The notes beneath the pieces are model-generated. The model saw nothing but the letters and a program-made list of their open reading frames with translations. It was not told where the DNA came from and did no database searches. The position numbers and the translations under genes are program-made. From Trachythela sp. YZ-2020 (Eukaryota; Cnidaria; Anthozoa; Malacalcyonacea; Clavulariidae): a stretch of 64,000 nucleotides of DNA. Shown piece after piece: positions 33,591-46,071 of the stretch (within the stretch, counting starts at the first letter, position 1; every line of letters begins with the position of its first letter). The DNA lies in NCBI GenBank assembly GCA_016169945.1, contig JADLSH010000375.1:1560501-1624500 (forward strand). The letters are read 5' to 3'.

Positions 33591-35550
33591 TCACGTTATC
33601 TTCTTGTAAACAACAATATCACCTTTCCTTACAGTTTGACCCTTTCTTTCGCGCGGACGATGATATTCACGTAATTGAGTTAAGTATTCTCTTTGCCATC
33701 TTTTCCAGAAATGCACTAACACAGTTCGTAGATGTTTTTGTCGCCGCGAAGCCTTTCGTGAGCTATCGAGCTCTTCTGACGAGTCAGAACAAACACTCTT
33801 TGCTGGAGTAAGTAATCTTCCGAGAACAAGGTGCGAAGGAGTTAACGGTTGGTCGTTATCTTCATACAAGTAAGTCAAGGGACGAGAATTCATCACGCCT
33901 TCTATTTGAATCAACAGCGTAAGAAGTTCTTCGTAAGTTAATCGGGCAGTTCGTAAAACCTTCTTTAGACATCTCTTTACTGACCGAACCAAACGCTCGT
34001 AAAACCCTCCCCACCATGGGGAACGTTCAACAATATGTATCCACTTGATTCTTTTCAACGCGCAAAATTCCTTTAGTTCTTTCGACTTAAACGTCTTTCC
34101 ATTGTCCGAAATCATAGTTCCTGGCATTCCTCTTCGACTTATAAATCTTTGAAAACTACGAATGAAAGTTTCACTAGTTGCATCGACAGCGAGATCCAAG
34201 TGAACTGCGCGACTCGAAGCGCAAGTATAAATAACAATGTATGCCTTATAGATTTTGGTGTCGTTCGAATATATGTTTTTCACAAACAATGGGCCAGCAT
34301 AATCAACTCCAACTCTTGTAAATGCAACATCGCTTTCCACACGATATTCTGGCAAGGATGGTGCTGGCGGGACTCCATACGACTTGCCTTCTAATCGTTT
34401 GCAAATTAAACATCCAACGATTATCTTCTTCACCACTTGTCGACCTCTTACGATCCAAAATCTGGATCTTACCTGCGTTAAAGTCTCGCGAACGCCGTTA
34501 TGCACGACTTCGACGTGACAACTCAATACTACGAGCTTAGTAAAATCATGATCACTAGGCAATAACACAGGAAATTTCGTTTCGTCTGGTAGATTAGACT
34601 TCTCGATTCGACCATGGCAACGGATCAGTTTCTCACCGTCCACAAATAAACTTAAAGATGGGTTCATTTTCTCATATTTCGGCAGCTTTATCAAGGAAGC
34701 TTGCACTTGCTCAATCCAAGATTTCTCGGCCAAATCCAATTCTTCCGCAGATAGAGGACCTTTCGATGTCTCCTCGCCTTTCAAACTACGCCTTATATTG
34801 ACAACAAATCTTCGTACATATGCGGTTATACGAAGCAACTTTTCTAACTTTCCATAGTTCGAAGGGTTTAGCAAGTTCTTCAAATTTTGTTCCGGTTGCA
34901 CATCAGCGCCAACGACTGCTGACATCACAGTATGCTTTGGTTTCTTTAACTCCAGCAACGTATCTTGGCTTTCTTCTCCATACGTCGGCTGCTCGGGCCA
35001 CGACTCTTTCGATGCCGATTCTCCTCTCGAGGCAATATCTGCAGGGTTTTCCTTCGTTGGGCAGTATCTCCAATCTTTTGGGTCCGGCAATCTTCGAATT
35101 TCTTGAACTCTGTTTTCTACAAACTGTTTGTACTCCTTATTAACACTTTTTATCCAGCTAAGTGCTACCGTTGAATCCAACCAGAAGATATAAGAATGGA
35201 TATTTAAGACGTCATGCAGCGCTTTCCGAATACTTTCGACCAATCGTACCGATATTAAACATCCAAGTAATTCCACGCGTGGTATGAAATGTTTAGTCAT
35301 AGGTGCTACTCTTGTCTTCGAGGCGACTAAATGGCAATTGACTCTTGTTTCGTGCTGGTATAGGATATACACACACGCCCCGTATGCAGATTCGCTTGCA
35401 TCAGAAAAGGCATGCAACTCGATTAAACCAGTTCGTGTCTTCTGGAAATAACAGCGATGGATAGAAAGTACACCGGCTTCCAAATTTGAGAAGATTATCA
35501 GTTGTGCCATGATTTTGAGGTAAACCGCAATTGATCTCCAATGGAAATCG
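33591..35550 (-). pseudogene. BEL-1 RNase H and integrase region of pol
   Basis: A long open frame of about 650 codons. RNase H-like portion: ELHAFSDASESAYGACVY, WLDSTVALSWI, NPADIASRG. Zinc-binding H...H...C..C integrase N-domain in VVHNGVRETL...CLICKRLEGK. DDE core: VGVDYAGPLF (D), MISDNGKTF (D), ERSPWWGGFYERLV (E). The C-terminal DUF5641-like part is KRWQREYLTQL...GDIVVYKK. The frame is open although its 5' RT part lies 2.65 kb away, so the insertion is probably young. Confidence 0.9.
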
Positions 35551-35557
35551 ATGTCCA

Positions 35558-38205
35558 ATGGGTTTGATGTCTACCGAGCGAAGCGAGGTAGACATCAAAC
35601 ATTGAACATCATTCGATCATCAATCAATCAAAGCCAAAAAAATCAAAAATATCCATATTTATAAATCAAATAGACTAATATTTATATTTACTACTATTGA
35701 AAATATTAAGAATAATGTGTTTGTTACTTGTTTGTCAACTTCAATTTGCATTGTTTATTTGTTTATAATTTTCACGCCATTTTGAAAATTTGCCAAATAT
35801 TTTGAGAGAAAAACAAAAAAAAAAAAAAAATAAAAATAAACAATAATACAAATAAATAATAACAAAACAATAAATAACTTTTAAATAATTACTAATTTCA
35901 TAAATAAAAAATAAATATAAATAAATATATAATATAAATAAGTATATAATTTGAAATATTTTTTTTTTTTTTGAATTTATAAAATAACATTTTTTATATA
36001 ATATATATATAATATATAAACACTCATGTCAACAAAAGCAAATGGTAGAAAAAAAAGAAGAAACAGAACAGAGCAAAGTGTGCTTGTAAATGTTAAAGGT
36101 GACATTATCAAAATTGCAATCAAAATTGCAATTGCTGAAGGGGCTTGCTGAAATAATTCTTGCTGCCACTTTTTCTCTAAAAGTACATGTTTCTCTGTAG
36201 TCTATGTATGAAAGTCTGTTTGAACAGCACAACCGTAGTCCGTCTGAGTGTCTTCCATGATGAAGCTGCTAATGGGTCATCTCCGCTTATATTCAATCTG
36301 GGGTGTGGTGGTTTTTTCATTTTTTTTTAGGAGGTTTTCTCTTCAGTGCTATGCAGTGAGAACATGGTGTGGCTTGTTTTGGTTTTTTTTTACCTTTATT
36401 TGGAATGGATGCATTCATTGCTTGTACCATGGGAATAACTGAAGGACAGGAAGGAATATCCAAGGGGGTATCCCATCATCAATCATTTTTCATTTCCAGA
36501 AAGATGATATATATATCTAAAGATGAATGAGATTGGTGACCTGGTGATGACATGATCTGCTTGTCAGAATACTTGGCTCTTTTGAGAACAACGCCTCTTG
36601 TTGCTCTGTTGAGACAAATGTTGGTGTAATGAGGTTTTATATTGCACAGTTGGCTTATTCTTTTCTAATCTAAAATTCTTTAATGCTGCGACACTTCACT
36701 CCTGAGAGGCCAATGATATCGAGGTTGTTGCCAGAGACTTCAAAGGAATGTATGAGGTATATCGAGGGTCACTTCAAAGGAATTCACTCTTCTTCAGGAC
36801 TGGTCATTGCTGTGATACACTTCAGAGTCATTGAGCTTAGGTAACTCCTCGTTGTTTCTCTCTAGCCTGTCTCACAGCTCTCTCTCATGATTCTTCTTCA
36901 CACTCTTTCGAACCATTTCAATAAACAACTGTTTTTTGACTGTTTTTTTTTTTTTTGTTTTTGTTTTTGTTTTCTTTTGCTGATTCTTTCTCCGGACTGT
37001 TTTAGTTTGCAGCTCTTTCGGTCCTTTCTCTCGGTCCTTTATCTTTGATCTTTTGATTATGATAAATCTATGATTACAAAATGATGTATACAAACAACAT
37101 ACAATATACATTTCAAAATATTTTAATAATTTAACACTCAATTTAGTTACCCATAAATTTTTTTACCTTTTAAAAAATTTTTTCTTTCTTTAACTGTTTA
37201 TTATTAGCATGACAATTATTTGATTGGTTTTAATTTTAATTATTTAATTAATTGTACTGCAGTATAATTAATGATTTTCCCAAAACAAAATAAAAAACAT
37301 TTTATCATGCATTTTAATAAAAGTAAAATAATGCGAAATGCTTGGTCGTATTAATGAGGATTATAATGAATTGAAAATGTTCGATGTTGCTGTTTTGACA
37401 ATAGGGCCAAATACTTCTCGTAAATTAAATGCTCAATTATGGAATCGCTATCAATCCCTATTACTACTCATCCTATTAATTAACGATATATTATATATTG
37501 AATTAATAATTAAATTAATAATTTATAAAATATACTTATAGAAATTTCTTTACCAGATGTGATTTTTCGCGTTTCTCTCTTCTCATTTCAGTTCATGTTT
37601 TTGCATCTTCAAATGTCCTTTCAAATGGTGATGTCAAACTGGCAGCCATGAGTTGCATTCTGTTTGAAATGGATGAAAATCTTACTTTCTCTTGTAAATG
37701 AATATATTGATACTTTTCAAGTTGTCAAACTTATAAAACCTCCAGTTTTTCTGTACGAAGTTGCTGAACCAGAACAAATCTGGGCAAGGCGTAGCTTTCT
37801 TGTTCCAAAAATTGGAAGAAATCTACATCTTCTTCTTCTTCAAAGCATAGGAAGCTTTGAATTTGTCTGCTTCTACCTCTTCTTCTATTTTTTTTTTTTT
37901 CAATGATTTTTTGATTTTTTCAATTTTTATTTTGTTCGTTTGCATGTTTTTGCTGTTTTTTCATTTGATTTCGCCGACTTTTGTTTTTTTGAGCTGTTTT
38001 TTTTTTTTTGGAATATTTTTTTTTATGAAATTTGCCAGCAAGTAACAAACGAAAACGCCATCAAGTAATTAAGGATTAAAAATGCATGGCGCTTATCGGT
38101 AAACATCAAAAGTAAACATCAATCAAAAGCAGTAGGCCGACATCATTTCAAAGCAAAACACCAATCGGTAAAAAAAACAGTTCTTATATCTCATTTATGG
38201 GACAA
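35558..38205. mobile_element. 2.65-kb AT-rich insertion splitting BEL-1 between RT and RNase H
   Basis: ATGTCCA occurs immediately on both sides (35551-35557 and 38206-38212), consistent with a 7-bp target duplication. The left end has a perfect 13-bp stem hairpin, TTTGATGTCTACC / GGTAGACATCAAA (35563-35599). The interior is very AT-rich with T- and A-homopolymers and short unrecognised frames. I cannot name the element type. Confidence 0.55.
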
Positions 38206-39370
38206 ATGTCCATGCTTGACAGAACTGTTCGCTTAATTGTTCATCCCATTCGACGTTACTCTTGCACAATTCTTGAAACAATAGCGTTAGCTGAAGAATA
38301 ACTGGTGATATCAGTCCCAGAGGGTCGAAAAACCTTGCTGCGGTGCTTAGCACAATTCGCTTAGTACAATTATTTGGATCGTGACCAGCTACAACTTTAG
38401 CCAAATCCATTTCAAACTTGTCATCCTGGACATTCCACGTTTGACCAAGGACCTTGTTGTTCACATCATTCTGACTGCCAAGAACAAACTTTGTATAACC
38501 ACAATCCTCTTCATCAATAGTCGGCAAGGATTCTTTATTAGGACTAGACAATTCTTCAGCAAATTCGGGATCCTCTTGAAATGTTTGCAGAAGTTCTGGT
38601 GAATTTGTCTGCCACTTTCGCATGTTAAAACTTCCCTCTGAAAGCCGAAATTTGATCTTTCTTGCTAGCTCTAACGCTCTTGATATACTCTCACATCCAG
38701 ATGCATAGTCATCGACATAGAGCGAATGCAACAGCTCATAGAAAAACTCTGGGTCATTCAGAAGGTACTGATTAACATTATGACGTAGAGTAGCGTTGAG
38801 AATGAATGGACTTGACGTAACACCAAACACGACTCTGGTGAATCTCAGGGGTACAATGCTCGGGTTACTACTGTATGGATCACTCAACCATAAAAATCGA
38901 AGAAAATCACGATGTTCTTCAGAAATGGCAATGTTCAAAAATGCCTTCTCTATATCGGCTGTCATGGCAACTGGGTGGACACGGAAACGCAGTAGGATAT
39001 CAAAAATCAGGGGGGTTAGATAAGGTCCTGCATACAAACAATCGTTTAAGCTGGGTCCTGTTGTCTTTGCTGATGCGTCATATACCACTAGAACTTTCGT
39101 TGTGTTCTTGTCAGTCCTTACAACTTCTCTGTGGGGTAGGTAGTGTACATTTCCAGCTTTGGGAATAACTTGGGGGTCAACTGGTTCCACAACTCCCTTC
39201 TGGATTTGATCCTGAATTACACTATCATATTCAGTTAAAATAGTAGGTTGGTCTTGGGGTCTATGAACCAATCTTCCTAACCTCTTTACACTGACTGTGT
39301 GGTTATCAGGAATTGTGGGATGATGCTCTAAAGGGCAACTTGGCTTCATACCTCTCCCCATTGAATCTCA
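38206..39370 (-). pseudogene. BEL-1 reverse transcriptase
   Basis: The frame contains the Pao-type RT: VLVVYDASAKTTGPSLND, MTADIEKAFLNIAI (catalytic Asp), RVVFGVTSSPFILNATLRHN, and LYVDDYASG (the YVDD box), then STAARFFDPLGLISPVI. The reading into upstream FNGERYEAKLPF needs a frame change near 39335, so the polyprotein is broken. Confidence 0.9.
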
Positions 39371-39600
39371 ACAAACTTGTCGTACACAGAACTTTCATCA
39401 CCACGAATACCGATTGACTCTAAATCCCAAAATTTCTTTAGTTGTTCGGTCATGTTTGTGTTTAGTTCATCTTGAACAGGGTCTGAGTTCCACCAAACTT
39501 GCCAATGGCATCATTTGCCGTCTGAATAACTTTCGTTACAAATGCTCGATTTCCTCTTCGAATCGCTTTCTTACTCTTTTCTGTAGACATATCCGGCTCG
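39371..39600 (-). pseudogene. BEL-1 gag start fused to pre-RT by deletion
   Basis: MSTEKSKKAIRRGNRAF begins just after the presumed primer-binding site (about 39592) and reads into TANDAIGKFGG. Within 40 residues the sequence is already pre-RT (MTEQLKKFWDLESIGI), so most of gag, the zinc knuckles and the protease are gone. The intact order can be seen in BEL-2 at 47-51.7 kb. Confidence 0.65.
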
Positions 39601-39813
39601 AAGGACCATGTGATAAATTGAACTATACTCAATAAATAGAACTGCACTCTGTACTCAAATAAATCAAAATTTAAAAACAACTTTCAAAATATATATATTC
39701 GCTTTGAAACCCAAAATCTCTCACACAACTCATTAGCATTCCATGTGCTCACAGTGCGCGCCGCACGCGTGGGATGTCCACGTACACGTCATACTATTTG
39801 TCTATTTATAACA

Positions 39814-40990
39814 AACTCCATGATTTTAAGAATCCCTTCTTACAAGGATATGGACAAAATTTGTCTGGATTTTGAGAAATTTCGGGGATTGAGCGAAGTA
39901 AATTACAATTTGCAAGTCGAATTCTCCCACACCTAACGGCCATGCAACTTAATAACCTGAAAATTTGCAGGAATGCTACAAACAAAGGAAATTATGTTCC
40001 CACTTTGTGTCCGATTTCGGCGTGATAATGGACAATTTGGCTAACACTTGTATATGTTCCTCTTGGAAATTGAAACTATATGAAAGCTTCGCCTTCGAAT
40101 AAGTACTCATATAATTCGCCTGAACAGTAACTAAAATAATTATAGAATTATTGGACGTAGCGAAGCATCTGGAGTTTGGGTCAAATAATTTTACCTGAAA
40201 ATTTAACTTCAATGTTAAAATTTACCTGAAGTATAATGATTCAAATAGACCTTTTTCTGATTGGTTATCATTGTAATGCTGAGTTGTTCAAAACTATAGG
40301 GGGTTCTGGCGTCCTCCCCCCGAAGATTTTTATACTTTTGAGGCTCCAGGACAGCATAATTATTTGGCGTTCTCTGAAGCGATTTTGCAAACAAATTGTC
40401 ACCAAATTGACTGCATTTTGCACAAATTTTTAGTTGTGTGGAGGTTTTCAAAGAGATCAGGTTCTTTCAAGTAATGTAACATTCAATTTTAGTTATCACT
40501 TTACAAAATATCACGATTTTATTCCACAAATGTTACCTGAAAATGTCAAAATTTTACATCGAATTTTACCTGATTCTTTTTACTTTTTACGGTTGGGGTG
40601 GGGTGGTGTGGGGGGTGTACAGAATCACTGGTATATTAGCAAAGAAAGATCTTAACATCTACAGTAATCATATGCGGTATGGATGGATCTAATATGGTAT
40701 ACAATGTATGTGTACAAAACTGAACCTATGATACCTTCTATGACTATAATATTGATCTGGTACGATGTGTTATATACTGTATAATATGGTCTATGCATTA
40801 TCTATAAATGGAATTGGATTGTGCACCTGACTCTCAACTTTCACAACATGTTCAACTGATGAGTGGCCTCCATCATATCACCTCTTTGCTCCTATATGTT
40901 CTTGGAATAGCTCATTAATGTTGCTCAACTGGCAATTGACTATCACTCCACTAAAATTAAGTGCTGCATTAACAAGTAACAACAGAATAT
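39814..40990. other. Intergenic, nothing recognised
   Basis: AT-rich. TTTACCTGAAAAT-like words repeat at 40190-40560, and there is a G-rich GGTTGGGGTGGGGTGGTG tract near 40591. No supported gene. Confidence 0.35.
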
Positions 40991-40994
40991 TGGA

Positions 40995-40997
<3 letters not shown>

Positions 40998-41082
<85 letters not shown>
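40998..41082. repeat. (TA)n microsatellite at a PLE boundary
   Basis: About 80 bp of uninterrupted AT dinucleotide adjoining the Penelope terminal block GTAGGTTTAGGTCTACGAAA. Similar tracts border other PLE ends at 41279-41308, 60811-60867, 61684-61756, 62374-62401 and 63690-63734. Confidence 0.95.
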
Positions 41083-41083
<1 letters not shown>

Positions 41084-41278
41084 TAGGTTTAGGTCTACGA
41101 AACACAAAGAGTGCTCGACAACATATAGGTAGAGCAAATTATCGATTTTCGCTTACCTCGGTAAGCGAAAATCTATAAGATATAATATATATATACCGTA
41201 TATATCGCGAAAATCTATAATTTGCTCTAACTATATGTTGTCGAGCACTCTTTGCGTTTCGTAGACCTAAACCTACAC

Positions 41279-41310
<32 letters not shown>

Positions 41311-41396
41311 GTGTAGGTTTAGGTCTACGAAACGCAAAGAGTGCTAGTCGACAACATATAGTTAGAGCAAATTATAGATTTTCGCTTACCTCAAAA
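41083..41396. repeat. Three alternating inverted copies of a PLE terminal block
   Basis: The block from GTAGGTTTAGGTCTACGAAA through GAGTGCTCGACAACATATAG and AGAGCAAATTATAGATTTTC occurs forward (41083-41160), inverted (about 41200-41276) and forward again (about 41311-41395). (TA)n lies between the second and third copies. Confidence 0.85.
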
Positions 41397-41450
41397 CTTG
41401 TCTGCAACAGGCTGTTTCATCTGTAAAAGAATCATCAGGCAGTTTACAAG
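41397..41450 (-). ncRNA. Hammerhead-ribozyme-like motif, PLE-2 minus copy
   Basis: Minus-strand: stem I CUUGU-AAA-CUGC, core CUGAUGA, stem II UCU-UUUAC-AGA (short), GAAA, stem III ACA-GCC-UGU counting the last A of GAAA, cleavage triplet GUU, then GCAG-ACAAG. Both halves of stem I pair (CUGC/GCAG and CUUGU/ACAAG) with an AAA bulge, as in natural type I hammerheads that use stem I bulges for tertiary contacts. Confidence 0.78.
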
Positions 41451-41469
41451 TATCGAAAGAAATGACCGC

Positions 41470-42372
41470 TTATATGCTTCCTGCTGGAGCGTGGGGGTGT
41501 GTGTGGGAGACAATGTGTGCATGCATGGCTTTGTTTGCGTTGTTTACGCGAAATTTGTTACGATGACGACATCGTGAAATTATTTCAGCTCTTTTGTTGA
41601 GTAAACAATCCTTGTTTTTTTCTTTCAAAATACAAAATTTTTCTTCTAAACATAAATTGCATCGTTTTGATCCTCCCGTATACGAAATAGAGTGTTTTAA
41701 AATTTGCCAATTAATACTGAAATCCTTATTGTTTTCTTTCAATGTCCAAATATATTTTGAAAGTTCCGTGTCATTTGCATGCTTTTTATGCTGAAATGAT
41801 TTAGTGTGGTTGGCCAATCGCTCTTTGAATGTGGTTGCAGTCATGCCAATGTAATTTGTGATCGTGTTTGTGTTGCTTACTGTGACTGTTGCTTTGTATA
41901 CTATGTCCCTAGTCATGCATTGTTTTTGAAGCGGGCAAATGGTGTTTTCTCTACAACTGCAATTGGTAGTGTCCCTCTCCTGTGGCTTGTTATTTCTAGA
42001 TATGCATGCATTGTGTTTAGTGAATACTGGCTTAATATTGTTCATGCAGCTATAACTTACTTTAACTGTATTTCTGTTAAAAATTTTATGTAGCTTGTGG
42101 TGCGGTGGAAAATGTTTGTCAATTAGACTAAGGAAATTACGTCCTATGTTTCTGCTAACACTCTTGCTAAATGGTGGGTTGAACCAAATGATGTTGCGTT
42201 GCCTATTCCTGCGTTGTTTTTGCGGTGTGTGCTGAGTGTAGCTAAGTTCATGATTAAAGTTGCTATGCCTAAGTGCGTTCTGATATATGGGTGCAGATTC
42301 CTGAAAAGTTTGCTCATCTGATGAAAGAAGTGCGATGCGCTTGTTAATTGATGCAGGTAGATGCCTTGTGAA
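41470..42372 (-). pseudogene. Penelope-like element PLE-2, GIY-YIG region, minus copy
   Basis: About 300 codons: a linker RRNRQRNIIWFNPPFSKSV, then a Cys cluster (CSCRENTICPLQKQC), then IVYKATV and NYIGMTATTFKERLANH, the GIY-YIG nuclease, and a final CNLCLEEKFCI zinc-like pair. It begins at a residue in the RT-to-endonuclease linker (5' truncation). It is a near-identical inverted copy of the plus copy at 42414-43571. Confidence 0.88.
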
Positions 42373-42413
42373 GCTCGGAATTTCATGGATAAAAAAAGAT
42401 AGCAAGAGTTAGG

Positions 42414-43571
42414 TTGAGCAAGAGTTACGTTACCATGGGCAGTTTCGACGGCGCGGAAATTTGCGAGTTAGTAGGCCTTTTCATTTTAAACCACCTGAGT
42501 AAAAAATTTGGCAAAGAAAGCATCGGCCTATATAGAGATGACGGTTTGGCTATTATAAAAAGTAAATCAGCACGTTTAGCAGACAAAACAAGGAAAGACC
42601 TCCACAAAATTTTCGAGCAGTTTGACCTAAAAATTACCGCCGAATCAAATTTACGTATAGTAAACTTTTTAGATGTAACTTTCGACCTTAACAATGGAAA
42701 ATATAAGCCCTATAGGAAGCCCAATGACGATCCACTATACATAAATATGCACTCTAATCACCCACCGAGCATCACAAGGCAACTACCTGCATCAATTAAC
42801 AAGCGCATCGCACTTTCATCAGATGAGCAAACTTTTCAGGAATCTGCACCCATATATCAGAACGCACTTAGGCATAGCAACTTTGATCATGAACTTAGCT
42901 ACACTCAGCACACACCGCAAAAACAACGCAGGAATAGGCAACGCAACATCATTTGGTTCAACCCACCATTTAGCAAGAGTGTTAGCACAAACATAGGACG
43001 TAATTTCCTTAGTCTAATTGACAAACATTTTCCACCGCACCACAAGCTACATAAAATTTTTAACAGAAATACAGTTAAAGTAAGTTATAGCTGCATGAAC
43101 AATATTAAGTCAGTTATCACTAAACACAATGCATGCATATCTAGAAATAACAAGCCACAGGAGAGGGACACTACCAATTGCAGTTGTAGAGAAAACACCA
43201 TTTGCCCGCTTCAAAAACAATGCATGACCAGGGACATAGTATGCAAAGCAACAGTCACAGTAAGCAACACAAACACGATCAAAAATTACATTGGCATGAC
43301 TGCAACCACATTCAAAGAGCGATTGGCCAACCACACTAAATCATTTCAGCATAAAAAGCATGCAAATGACACGGAACTTTCAAAATATATTTGGACATTG
43401 AAAGAAAATAATAAGGATTTCAGTATTAATTGGCAAATTTTAAAACACTCTATTTCGTATACGGGAGGATCAAAACGATGCAATTTATGTTTAGAAGAAA
43501 AATTTTGTATTTTGAAAGAAAAAAACAAGGATTGTTTACTCAACAAAAGAGCTGAAATAATTTCACGATGT
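42414..43571 (+). pseudogene. Penelope-like element PLE-2, RT motif C plus GIY-YIG, plus copy
   Basis: About 386 codons with no stop. The start is RT palm: MGSFDGAEICELVG (motif B region) and GLYRDDGLAII, the YRDD catalytic box. The linker and GIY-YIG nuclease follow, as in the minus copy (CSCRENTICPL..., NYIGMTATTFKERL...). RT fingers and motif A are missing, so the copy is 5' truncated. The 3' end stops abruptly at ISRC, where LINE sequence begins (43572), so the hammerhead and terminal repeat are also absent. Confidence 0.88.
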
Positions 43572-44810
43572 ATCTAAGTATCTTTTGGAGAAGGATGTCA
43601 TGTTGTATACTATCAAAGGCTTTGAACAGATCAATAAAGACCACTATGGATATTTGTTTTTTGTCCATTGCTTCTGATTGAATGATTCTCGGCTGAATGA
43701 TTTTTTCGATTTCCACTTTGATGATTTGATAGTAATTTGCGTTCTGTGATGTATGCGGCGAACTGGTTTAGAACAACTTTATCACAAACTTTTGAAAGGG
43801 CTGCCAGTAGTGATATTGGACGATTGTTTGAAGCGACTTCGCGATCGCCATCTTTATGTATTGGTGCCACTTCCGCTAGTTTCCAGGTGGAGGGGTACTT
43901 TGATGTTCTCAGAGAACAGTTGATCATATCTGTGAGAGGATATAGGATAACATCAAGAGAGTCTTTCAAATATCGGAAGTCTATTTTGTCTGGTGCCGGG
44001 GCTTTGTGCGATGGGGTTTCCAAAATTATTCTTCGTACCTCATTAGGGGTGACATCTCTCAGTTGGAACATTTCCTCCGATGTTATATAATTGTGGATTG
44101 TTGATGGTTCAGGTGGAGGTATTGAAACTCCATTTTCTTCGGCTAATTCCTTCACTTTGGCTAATTTCCTTTGCAATTTTCAATTTGAGTGCGTACGTGA
44201 TTAATTTCTGCCTTTCTTAGGTTGATCTTGACGGAGTCCCTCAAACCTTTATACTTTACCCAGTCTTCCGTATTGTATGTTGCCCTAAAGACCTTCAGCG
44301 TCATGTCTCTGAGATTCATTAGTGTGTAATATCTTTGTTGATAAAAGGTTGAGGTCTACCTTTAATTCTTAAGCGTTTAATTGGCGCATGGTCATTTAGT
44401 GTGTTCATGAACGATTGGTTTAATGGATAAAGTTTGTCGTCTACGTCCTCTGCGAAGAATACATTAAAGGGAAGTCGCGACAACTCCGTAACGAACTGAT
44501 TAGGATCATAGTGCTTGAGACTTCTCACGTGAATGTATGTGGAGGGAGGTTTAATGGCCCTTAGTTTTGGTGCGCAATAGACCATGGAGTGATCACTGAT
44601 GCCTATATCTAAGAAACCGTGATAACATCTAATAAGGATCTTGAATGTGAAGTTATTCGTGTTGGATCATTGATTAATTGGGTTAAATGTATTTCAGAAC
44701 AGATATCAATTAGTGTTTTCGCTTCCAAACAGCTCTCAGGGCCTTCGCAAGGTACGAGGTTGCGCAAACGTTTTTGTTTTGGCCCGCCTCTTTACATGAT
44801 TTTCTGATCA
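43572..44810 (-). pseudogene. CR1/L2-like LINE, endonuclease C-terminus and 5' half of RT
   Basis: Minus-strand: at about 44800-44320 the endonuclease end (SDHSMVYCAPKLR after frame changes), then at 44176-43631 the RT N-terminal part (HKAPAPDKIDFRYLKD, WKLAEVAPIHKDGD, NRPISLLAALSKVCDKVV, HQSG). Across a frame change to 43572 it reads VVFIDLFKAFDSIQHDIL, catalytic motif A. The element is cut there by the junction with PLE-2; motif C and the 3' part are not in the window. Confidence 0.8.
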
Positions 44811-46009
44811 AGCCCTTTTGGTGGAGAAAACGAACCGCCGTCATACTGCTCACATTAACATTTTTGCAAATGCTAAGATAACATATAACTAATTCAGAAC
44901 ATCATGAAATTGCATGATTAAAAATTTAAAATGTGGAATATCTCTTTGCTTTGAGGAAAAACTGAGCTAAATACCAAAGTTAATGTAATGTGTTTCTACA
45001 ACCAGACATTAAATAATAGTGGCTAAAATATAACATTATACTGTACACGGAGCATGTTTTCTTACCAATTTGTTCATGAAAATTTCAAGGTATAAAACTG
45101 GTTTCCATACAGCACACAGAAAACATAATAGATCAGCTGCGAAATGTAAACCAGGCATAACTAAACAGAAGGTTTCATGCAATATAGAGATATAAAGTGT
45201 ATTAATTACCTACCTTTAATAGAGACATGAATACTTTCTTCACCATTATGATATAAATTCCGAGAGGAGAGAATCTTCTTAGGAACCAAGTAAAATTGAC
45301 CCATGCAAGAAACATAGCAATAGCACCGGCTTCAATTTGTCTATCATTTTTGCCCGAGAGTGGGATAAAGTACACAAATGATGAAATATCCATAACCCAT
45401 TCTACAAGTTATTGACGTCGAAAACATATCTCAAGACTGATTGAATAGACTTTACCTACATATAATAAATACAATGCAAAACTCAATAAGCTAGCTCTTA
45501 CATATAGCTAGATCCTATCTATCCATGTCTGATATAGCAGCAGATACTGACATTTTCAGGTGATTCCCTATATGTGGTCAAATTTACTGTTGGTTATGAG
45601 TCAAACTTCGAAAACAACGTTGAAAGAAAGGAACTAAAATATAGAGAATCAATGAAACAGCAAAGTAAATATTTTAATTATGTAAAATTTATAAAATTTC
45701 TATGAGCTCCCTAGGAGTTATTGCGAAAAGAGTGCTCCACATCTAATTGTATGTACATATTTGCATGTTCTGTTTTGTTAGTTAGTTTTTAGTTGCGATT
45801 CAAGTAGCCAATAGCGAGATTTACAATTGACGTAGAAAAGAAAAACATTTAATAAAGTTTCCATTATTGTTTGCAATCTCAGACTTCATGATGTCATTTG
45901 TCTGGCTCACAACTCTTGAAAAGAGGTAACAACAAGTTATCAAAGGTCTCAAGAATCTCCTCCATAGGATCTCTAGAGGGACAGAATTTAATCTTTTCGA
46001 CAGACTTTT
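44811..46009. other. Intergenic, nothing recognised
   Basis: AT-rich, short frames only; no repeat pair or exon that I can support. Confidence 0.35.
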
Positions 46010-46071
46010 TCATGCTACGTGCTAGCTGCATTTTGTATTATATCCAGTCTTATCTTAACACCTATCTTCTC

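Larger units (their letters stand above)
33271..39813 (-). mobile_element. BEL/Pao LTR retrotransposon (BEL-1), deleted and interrupted
   Basis: The same 58-bp block (TGTTATAAATAGACAAATAG ... GTGCGGCGCGC on the minus strand) occurs at 39756-39813 and 33271-33329. It contains TATAAATAG and starts with TGTTA, so it is the LTR beginning; the left copy is truncated after this block. Order on the minus strand: LTR, a primer-site-like TGGTCCTTCGAGCCGG at about 39608, a gag start, RT, a 2.65-kb insertion, RNase H, integrase. Most of gag and the protease are missing. Confidence 0.88.

Noticed and set aside
40878..41137. Two ORFs made of IYIYIY residues
   Set aside because: Translation of the (TA)n microsatellite.
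41806..42093. Cys-rich plus-strand ORF (membrane-like)
   Set aside because: Antisense of the PLE-2 GIY-YIG coding region; the same shadow appears at 43110-43334 in the other copy.
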